This document shows positions 6,968 to 11,284 of a DNA stretch of 11,284 bases, piece by piece. Location: NCBI GenBank assembly GCA_039208045.1, contig JBCCRH010000179.1, forward strand, positions 1 to 11,284, in the 5' to 3' direction. A program made the translations under genes and the position numbers. Position 1 is the stretch's first letter. Each line of letters opens with the position of its first letter. The DNA comes from JBCCRH01 sp039208045 (GTDB lineage Bacteria > Bacteroidota > Bacteroidia > Chitinophagales > Saprospiraceae). The notes beneath the pieces are model-generated. The model was not told the origin of the DNA. It made no database searches and was given only the letters and a program-made list of their open reading frames with translations.

Positions 6968-7164
6968 ATGACAATTTTCATTGGTTTTTAGCCTCATCTA
7001 TACTAAAGCAGGCTACGAACCAGTTTAATAATAGCATTTTACGTTGTGAGTATTAGCATGTTCAATAGAAGGTTCTGTTGCAGAGGCTGTAGCCCGGAAT
7101 AAGCACCATGCTAAAGCGACTTTAGACTCCAGATTTAAGGTATAATCTGTAACAAAAACCTGAG

Positions 7165-7198
7165 AAATAGCAACGCCTTTATTCGTTGCTATTTTTTT
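7165..7198 (+). terminator. Rho-independent terminator (plus strand, perhaps bidirectional)
   Basis: AAATAGCAACG (7165-7175) pairs perfectly with CGTTGCTATTT (7184-7194) around an 8-base loop, and is followed by a run of seven T (7192-7198). It overlaps the last codons and stop of the convergent CDP-alcohol phosphatidyltransferase gene. The T-run favours termination of plus-strand transcripts, although the nearest plus-strand gene ends about 200 bases upstream. The minus-strand reading has only three T after the stem, so it would be weaker there. Confidence 0.75.
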
Positions 7199-7865
7199 GT
7201 TTCCCCAGCTCCCAAAGCTGAAAAAAGGAAAGTCCAAACGACCAGAATAAGAGCCCAGTCATCCCTGCTGCTACGTAAGCTCCCAGCGGAGTTGGAATAA
7301 TTAGCGGAAAAGGAAGCATAATAAAAAAGCCTGCCCCAATCACCTTAGCAATAAAACTACCTGGTATTTCTCGATCTTGCCATCCAAGCAGCGCAATCAC
7401 AATCACATAAATGTAGCGCAGCACCCCAGGCAGTAGCATCCATGCTCCTACCTTATCCAAGTGGAACAATAAGAAGGAGAGCAGAAGTACATAGAAAGCG
7501 TCAGCTTCCATATCAAAATACTGCCCAAAAGCGCTACCATGATTAAATTTTCGTGCCAAAAAACCATCGACAGCATCTAAAGACAGCGGTAACCATATAC
7601 ACATGAAAAGCTGAAATTCCGTTAAAAAAGGCACCAGACAGCTAATCAGAGAAAGCAATACTACTCGCCCCGCCGTTGCCCAGTTCGCATAGCCTCCCCA
7701 AGGCGAAAACTGCCCCAGCACTCCCCTACTTTCCCAAATCCAGTAGCCAAAAGACGCCATTGCCCATAGGCTGATCATCCACGAAAAATCAGTCAGTAGT
7801 GCCCAAATGGTGGCAATCACCATCACCCAAGCATGCTTTCTATTCCAATCTTTAATTGCGTCCAT
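7179..7865 (-). CDS. CDP-alcohol phosphatidyltransferase family membrane protein
   Basis: Integral membrane enzyme that transfers a phosphatidyl (or other CMP-linked) group from a CDP-alcohol to an alcohol acceptor. The full catalytic signature D(x)2DG(x)2AR(x)8G(x)3D(x)3D is present and perfect: DAVDGFLAR, then G eight residues on, then D and D. Several hydrophobic helices flank it. I take the start at 7865 (MDAIKDW), because this ATG overlaps the end of the upstream sulfatase gene by 14 bases, a typical coupled arrangement that gives 228 residues. An in-frame ATG at 7931 would give 250 residues but an 80-base overlap. The substrate cannot be read from the sequence. Phosphatidylglycerophosphate, phosphatidylserine or inositol-type synthases share the fold. 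Coupling to an LtaS-like enzyme suggests lipid head-group or surface-polymer chemistry. The 3' end overlaps a terminator hairpin. Confidence 0.9.
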   Translation of the reverse strand: MDAIKDWNRKHAWVMVIATIWALLTDFSWMISLWAMASFGYWIWESRGVLGQFSPWGGYANWATAGRVVLLSLISCLVPFLTEFQLFMCIWLPLSLDAVDGFLARKFNHGSAFGQYFDMEADAFYVLLLSFLLFHLDKVGAWMLLPGVLRYIYVIVIALLGWQDREIPGSFIAKVIGAGFFIMLPFPLIIPTPLGAYVAAGMTGLLFWSFGLSFFQLWELGKQKNSNE

Positions 7866-9597
7866 TATTGCTATTTCCAAAATCGATCCCATTCGCCAAT
7901 ACCTCCGGTAGCGAGAGCCCTGCTTCTCCATAAGCTTCCATCAAGCTACGTACCACTAGCGAGAACAACGCCTCATGACGGAGTCCGTCCTTATCCAATG
8001 GCATTAGCATACCTTCTGAAAAGCCATACCCTTTAAACGCTTCCACCCACGGCAAATGCTTTCCAATCACATGAACAGGCGTTTGAAAGCCCGCCCTTGG
8101 CCCAGGAAAAACTGGCGGCTGATGATCCCCCATCAAGATAAACAAATCATTAGCTTTTCCCTGCTGCTCAATAAAATGATGTATGAAATCCAACTGATAC
8201 AAAATCGCCTCCAAGTAGTCTGCCTTTTGTGGTTTAGAAAAAATAGAAGCCGAATCAGCAGTGTCCATGGTGGCAGTAGGGTCAATCCAATCTTTGTAGT
8301 TTTCCAGCACTTCAGCAGGCCCCGTAAAAGGGCTATGCGAGTTTTGGGTAATAAAAAACAGAAAATGAGGCTCCGCTTGCTGCTTCATATAATCGTGAGC
8401 AAAGTGTAGCGAATACTGGTCGGGCGGGCATGGCCCAAATCCGTACAAGGGCCCCTGATAGCCAAAAGACTTAAACTTGATCCATTCGTCAATAGCATAG
8501 AAGTCTTGATAATCATCCCAAGGGATGCTCATATCCTCAAAGCCAGCAATAGGCGACAGGCGATAGTTGCGATACCCCTGCGTTTGCAGCCACCGCATCA
8601 AGTGCTGATAGTTGCGCATAGCCGGATGGTGCAATAAGGTCAGGTAGGCCGCTTGATCTCTGATGGGCAAGCCAAATAGTGCAGAGGTGTAGCTGATCCA
8701 AGAAGCACCACCTGTGATGGGCGCTTCGCTAAGTGAAGAAGCCGAGTGCCAATCTTTAGCCTTGAGTTGCTGTGCCATCAAGCTCAGCTTTTGGGTTATA
8801 GGTTCGCTAAATGCCAGGTCTTCCAGCGCTATTTTCCCATACGACTCCACGACTAAAAAGTAGATATTCGGTCGCTCTTTCAATTGAAGTCCCTCATAAG
8901 GCCGATGCTGACTCAAGGCCTCAAAGTCAAAATGCTTAAAGTAGGCACTCGTCCGCAGCGATTGGCGAATGTTCCGATAGATCGACTGCGTCTGCGAAGG
9001 AAAAGCAATTTTTCCAAACGCTTTATAGTTATACGTCACCAAACTATACAAGCCCAGAAACCCAAAACTTCCCAACAACAAATACGTCCCCCCACTCCAT
9101 TCCGCCACAGCGGCCACCTCAATCACCTGCCCAATCAGCCACCACAATACGCCCAATACCCCCAGCACACCCGCTATAATCAACAAATTCGTCCCCTTCA
9201 GATTCTTCACAAACAACTGAAACCCTGTTTGCAACAGCAGTCGATCACTATAAAACACCGGCTCAATCTGATAAATCCGCTCCATCACATGATAATACAC
9301 CTGATACGCCCATAGCACCACCACCACTACAAAATACCCCCCATGCCATACCTCCAACCCGCTATTTGGCTGCAGCCATACCAATAGCCCCGCCAGCACT
9401 AGCCAGTCTACGCTTACGCGAAAAATATCATAGTTGTACCGATTAATCAGATAGCGCACCCGCTCACTGATTGGCCCTTCCAAAAATCCCTTGTAGGGCA
9501 CAAAACTGCTCTCCCGCCATTCCAACAAATAGCGCGGCAAGAAGAACAACACATTCACTCCCAAGAAGTATATCCAAAAGTTTAGTTCTGCTGACAT
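7852..9597 (-). CDS. LtaS-like membrane-bound sulfatase/phosphotransferase family protein
   Basis: A 581-residue protein with about five N-terminal membrane helices (about 6-20, 61-76, 88-105, 138-155, 170-188) and an extracytoplasmic alkaline-phosphatase-fold domain (about 243-560), the architecture of lipoteichoic acid synthases and phosphoethanolamine or phosphoglycerol transferases. Visible active-site pieces are NIYFLVVESYG (244-254, metal ligand E251), TGGASW (295-300, expected nucleophile region with S299), FITQNSHSPF (415-424) and FILMGDHQPP (486-495, metal ligands D491 and H492). LtaS and EptA use Thr as nucleophile. Here the residue appears to be Ser, or the alignment shifts by one. 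A true sulfatase is less likely because the Cys/Ser-x-Pro-x-Arg formylglycine signature is absent. It is translationally coupled to the CDP-alcohol phosphatidyltransferase. The region directly upstream of its ATG is the G-rich repeat array, with no recognisable promoter. Confidence 0.88.
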   Translation of the reverse strand: MSAELNFWIYFLGVNVLFFLPRYLLEWRESSFVPYKGFLEGPISERVRYLINRYNYDIFRVSVDWLVLAGLLVWLQPNSGLEVWHGGYFVVVVVLWAYQVYYHVMERIYQIEPVFYSDRLLLQTGFQLFVKNLKGTNLLIIAGVLGVLGVLWWLIGQVIEVAAVAEWSGGTYLLLGSFGFLGLYSLVTYNYKAFGKIAFPSQTQSIYRNIRQSLRTSAYFKHFDFEALSQHRPYEGLQLKERPNIYFLVVESYGKIALEDLAFSEPITQKLSLMAQQLKAKDWHSASSLSEAPITGGASWISYTSALFGLPIRDQAAYLTLLHHPAMRNYQHLMRWLQTQGYRNYRLSPIAGFEDMSIPWDDYQDFYAIDEWIKFKSFGYQGPLYGFGPCPPDQYSLHFAHDYMKQQAEPHFLFFITQNSHSPFTGPAEVLENYKDWIDPTATMDTADSASIFSKPQKADYLEAILYQLDFIHHFIEQQGKANDLFILMGDHQPPVFPGPRAGFQTPVHVIGKHLPWVEAFKGYGFSEGMLMPLDKDGLRHEALFSLVVRSLMEAYGEAGLSLPEVLANGIDFGNSNNGRN

Positions 9598-9600
9598 TTT

Positions 9601-9770
9601 GTTTAGTTGAGGAGTTGGGGGGTTGAGGGTTGAGGAGTTTGGGGGTTGGGGAGTTGAGGGGTTTGGGGGTTGAGGGTTAGGGAGTTAGTACTAGTACAAA
9701 CCCCTAAACCCTTAAACCCTTAAACCCTTAAACTCCTCCCCCCCTAAACCATCCCCTCCCCCCCTCAAAA
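9601..9770. repeat. G-rich/C-rich inverted octamer-like array, copy 2
   Basis: The G-rich arm (9601-9686) has 7-9 bp units such as GAGGAGTT, GGGGGTT and GAGGGGTTT, followed by AGTACT (9687-9692) and a C-rich arm (about 9698-9770). The C-rich arm includes an orderly period of 8, AAACCCCT then three AAACCCTT units (9698-9729), degenerating into C-tracts. The arms are roughly reverse complements, so the array can fold back. Plus-strand bases 9641-9682 fit a G-quadruplex pattern with loops of 2-6 bases. The minus-strand complement of 9701-9727 fits another with loops of 4-5. The C-rich arm encodes the end and stop codon of the hydroxyacid dehydrogenase, and the G-rich arm is the leader of the sulfatase-like gene. 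Same family as the array at 3948-4114. Confidence 0.82.
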
Positions 9771-10704
9771 AACTCGCAATATTTTCCAGTACGATATCCA
9801 GCAAGCGCTGGCGTGCAGCTCGGCTTGCCCAGGCATTGTGTGGCGTAATGATACAATTGGGTACACCATAGAGCGGATGATCTGTCGGAGGTGGTTCGGA
9901 AGAAAGCACATCTAGGCCCGCACCTGCTAGTTGCCCGCTTTCCAGGGCTGCCTTCAAGGCTAGCTCCTCCACTAGGCCACCCCGCCCCGTATTGATGAGG
10001 TAAGCCGACGGCTTCATTAGAGCTAGGTTCGACGCATTGATAATGCCAGCATTTTGGGTGGTCAGTGGGGCATGCAAGCTCAGGACGTCGCTTTCGCGAA
10101 AAAGGCTCGGCAGATCCACGAAGCGTACGCCAGGCTGTGCATCTCGCTCGGGATGTTTATGGTGCGCTATCACCTCCATGCCGAAGGCTTGTGCAATGCG
10201 GCCCACAGCCTGCCCGATACGGCCAAAGCCATAGATTCCCATCGTTTTGCCTACCAGTTCCTCAATGGGGTGCAAGGTGTACATAAAGTCTCGTTGTTTC
10301 GACCAATCACCTTGGTGTACGCTTGCGCTATGCGCTCCTACTCGATTGGTTAGCTCCAACAAAAGTGCGAATACATGCTGCGCCACCGATCCAGTTCCAT
10401 ACCCTACTGCATTACATACCACGACGCCTTGCTCTGCTGCGGCCACTAAATCTATATTATTATAGCCCGTTGCAGTAACTGCAATAAGCTGTAGATTAGG
10501 TAATTGCCGAAGCTTAGTAGCATCCATTTCTACCTTGTTGACCAATAAGATAGTGGCTTCTTTGGCGCGAGGTACTATCTCGTCGGGTGTAGAATGCTCA
10601 TAGATGATAGTGGGGCCAAATGCTCGGAGCGCCTCCCAGCTCAAGTCGCCAGGGTTGAGCGTATAGCTATCAAGTACGACAATCTGAGGGCTGGAAATCG
10701 ACAT
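9712..10704 (-). CDS. D-2-hydroxyacid dehydrogenase (glycerate dehydrogenase/hydroxypyruvate reductase-like)
   Basis: NAD(P)H-dependent oxidoreductase that interconverts 2-oxo acids and D-2-hydroxy acids. The 330 residues show the full family plan. The substrate lobe contains VTATGYNNID (76-85). Helix GYGTGSVAQHVFALLLE (101-117) follows. The Rossmann nucleotide loop is GFGRIG (159-164). Catalytic residues are R241 in TGRGGLVEE, E270 in LDVLSSEPPP and H289 in TPHNAWAS. LDVLSSEPPP-DHPL and PHNAWAS are typical of glycerate dehydrogenases/hydroxypyruvate reductases, so that substrate is favoured, but related enzymes cannot be excluded. The last 17 or so residues (RGGGDGLGGEEFKGLRV) are encoded by the C-rich repeat array and lie beyond the usual domain end, so the natural tail has been replaced or extended. 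The gene is divergent from a small membrane protein gene, with a -7 motif at 10743-10750. Confidence 0.93.
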   Translation of the reverse strand: MSISSPQIVVLDSYTLNPGDLSWEALRAFGPTIIYEHSTPDEIVPRAKEATILLVNKVEMDATKLRQLPNLQLIAVTATGYNNIDLVAAAEQGVVVCNAVGYGTGSVAQHVFALLLELTNRVGAHSASVHQGDWSKQRDFMYTLHPIEELVGKTMGIYGFGRIGQAVGRIAQAFGMEVIAHHKHPERDAQPGVRFVDLPSLFRESDVLSLHAPLTTQNAGIINASNLALMKPSAYLINTGRGGLVEELALKAALESGQLAGAGLDVLSSEPPPTDHPLYGVPNCIITPHNAWASRAARQRLLDIVLENIASFLRGGGDGLGGEEFKGLRV

Positions 10705-10711
10705 TTGTTGC

Positions 10712-10719
10712 TATTTTTG
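10712..10719 (+). promoter_or_regulatory. Candidate -7 element for the 74-residue membrane protein gene
   Basis: Reads TATTTTTG on the plus strand, an exact TAnnTTTG match, 56 bases before the TTG start at 10775. It lies between the dehydrogenase start and that gene's own candidate -7 element, so the two promoters would overlap back to back. No -33 TTG at proper spacing. Confidence 0.3.
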
Positions 10720-10742
10720 GTAAAGAAGTTGTTTAAAAACTT

Positions 10743-10750
10743 CAAAATTA
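10743..10750 (-). promoter_or_regulatory. Candidate -7 element of the dehydrogenase promoter
   Basis: Reads TAATTTTG on the minus strand, an exact TAnnTTTG match, ending 38 bases before the dehydrogenase ATG (10704), a normal distance. The surrounding sequence is very AT-rich, which raises the chance of a random hit. Confidence 0.4.
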
Positions 10751-10774
10751 AAATTAATCTAAAAATCACTACTC

Positions 10775-10999
10775 TTGAAATATTTAGATGATTGGCGAAT
10801 CGTTGTTTTGCTATGCCTGACCTTAGGCTTAGCTCCCTTTTTTCCGGAACCTCATATTTGGGGTAAGCTGAAGTGGATATGGGGGGGAGCTAAAGGGATG
10901 GGCCCTATAGACTGGTTAGATTTCGTGCTGCACGGAATTCCGTGGCTTTTGCTGATTCGTTTGTTGAATAAAAAGCTCAATGAAGCTATGGCTAGCTAG
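10775..10999 (+). CDS. Small two-helix membrane protein, unknown function
   Basis: A 74-residue protein with a hydrophobic helix (about 8-23), a conserved-looking loop LTLGLAPFFPEPHIWGKLKW (16-35), a Gly-rich turn and a second helix (about 49-64) ending in a basic tail. I have the impression of a recurring family of about 70 residues with LTLGLAPF-PEPH and a DW-D--LHG-PW block, sometimes labelled as an RND transporter fragment, but it is far too short to be a transporter and no function can be assigned. The start is TTG at 10775. The frame is closed by a stop at 10760, and no ATG or GTG lies between, while the first in-frame ATG would remove the first helix. It is divergent from the dehydrogenase gene, with a possible -7 motif at 10712-10719. 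Confidence 0.65.
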   Translation: MKYLDDWRIVVLLCLTLGLAPFFPEPHIWGKLKWIWGGAKGMGPIDWLDFVLHGIPWLLLIRLLNKKLNEAMAS

Positions 11000-11033
11000 G
11001 GAAGGATCGGCTTAAAACTTAGAGGTTTTCAGG

Positions 11034-11276
11034 CTAAGAAGAAAAGGTTAGTAGCGGCTTCCCATCTCGCCAAATATCAAATCCTACTCCATGCAGATGC
11101 AGGAGAGTCGTTACTTTGTATTCAATCAATTCTTCATTCTCTTCTACCGTAAATGAATGAAGCTTACCAAATAGCGACCATTTGGAGGAGACTTCTTCTC
11201 CATTATAATACACGGTCTCTTGACCAAGTAGCGAGTTGTGAATTTCAATCTGGTTATCTTCGTGAAAAAGGGTCAT
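11034..11276 (-). CDS. Conserved-looking 80-residue protein, unknown function
   Basis: A complete small reading frame from ATG (11276) to TAG (11034), convergent with the preceding membrane protein gene and starting only eight bases from the window end. It has no signal peptide or membrane helix. The sequence is a string of short beta-like segments: IEIHNSLLG, TVYYNGEEVSSKWSLFGKLH, SFTVEENEELIEYKVT and GVGFDIWRDGKPLLTF. The pattern YYNGEEVSSK-SLFGK-H-F resembles small domains of unknown function that I have seen in Bacteroidota proteins, but I cannot name a family. Its promoter lies outside the window. Confidence 0.6.
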   Translation of the reverse strand: MTLFHEDNQIEIHNSLLGQETVYYNGEEVSSKWSLFGKLHSFTVEENEELIEYKVTTLLHLHGVGFDIWRDGKPLLTFSS

Positions 11277-11284
11277 TACCTTCA

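Noticed and set aside
7080..7160. Possible tRNA-like stretch with short stems
   Set aside because: No T-loop GTTCRANYC, no CCA-adjacent acceptor stem and no consistent cloverleaf.
7025..7237. 70-residue minus-strand frame near the phosphatidyltransferase end
   Set aside because: It overlaps the end of the real gene in another frame. The downstream part has no recognised homology, and a transposase remnant could not be supported.
8884..9315. 143-residue plus-strand frame opposite the sulfatase-like gene
   Set aside because: Antisense to a well-supported membrane domain. The Gln/Pro-rich basic composition is typical of a shadow frame.
11011..11030. Weak hairpin (AAAAC and GTTTT) between the last two convergent genes
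   Set aside because: The stem is only five bases, mostly A-T, with no T-run. It is not distinguishable from chance.

Overview
The window looks like chromosomal DNA from a member of the Bacteroidota, possibly the Saprospiria. The reasons are a SecD-SecF fusion in one polypeptide, A-rich start regions without obvious Shine-Dalgarno sequences, several TAnnTTTG -7 promoter elements, and a domain repertoire typical of the phylum. The phylum call is fairly secure. The class is a guess. No tRNA, rRNA, CRISPR array, intact transposase or phage gene was seen.

Layout. From left to right: secDF (minus) with a repeat at its 3' end; a divergent kbp/LysM gene (plus); a signal-peptide-bearing putative outer-membrane protein (minus); a bifunctional nuclease-family protein with a C-terminal UVR motif (minus); mazG (minus); a small NqrM-like cysteine protein (plus); a coupled pair of a CDP-alcohol phosphatidyltransferase and an LtaS-like membrane sulfatase-fold enzyme (minus); a D-2-hydroxyacid dehydrogenase (minus); a 74-residue membrane protein (plus, TTG start); and an 80-residue protein of unknown function (minus). 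Most genes are housekeeping or envelope functions: protein export, nucleotide-pool cleaning, cell-wall or K+ binding, and lipid or head-group chemistry. The only clear functional pair is the overlapping sulfatase and CDP-alcohol genes.

The unusual content lies between the genes. First, a foldback, MITE-like element of about 160 bp occurs twice (1-141, cut by the window edge, and 5681-5840). It has about 30-bp imperfect terminal inverted repeats and an internal palindrome centred on CGATGC-TAG-GCATCG. Both copies sit at exactly the same register over the stop codon of a minus-strand gene (secDF and mazG), so the element end supplies the TAA. Second, a degenerate G-rich repeat of about 8 bp (GAGGAGTTT-like) occurs twice (about 3948-4114 and 9601-9770). 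Each copy is a G-rich arm, then AGTACT, a spacer, and a C-rich arm that is roughly its reverse complement. These arrays abut the stop codons of kbp, the outer-membrane protein gene and the dehydrogenase, encode the dehydrogenase C-terminal tail, and contain canonical G-quadruplex patterns. Five of the eleven genes therefore end at or inside a repeat.
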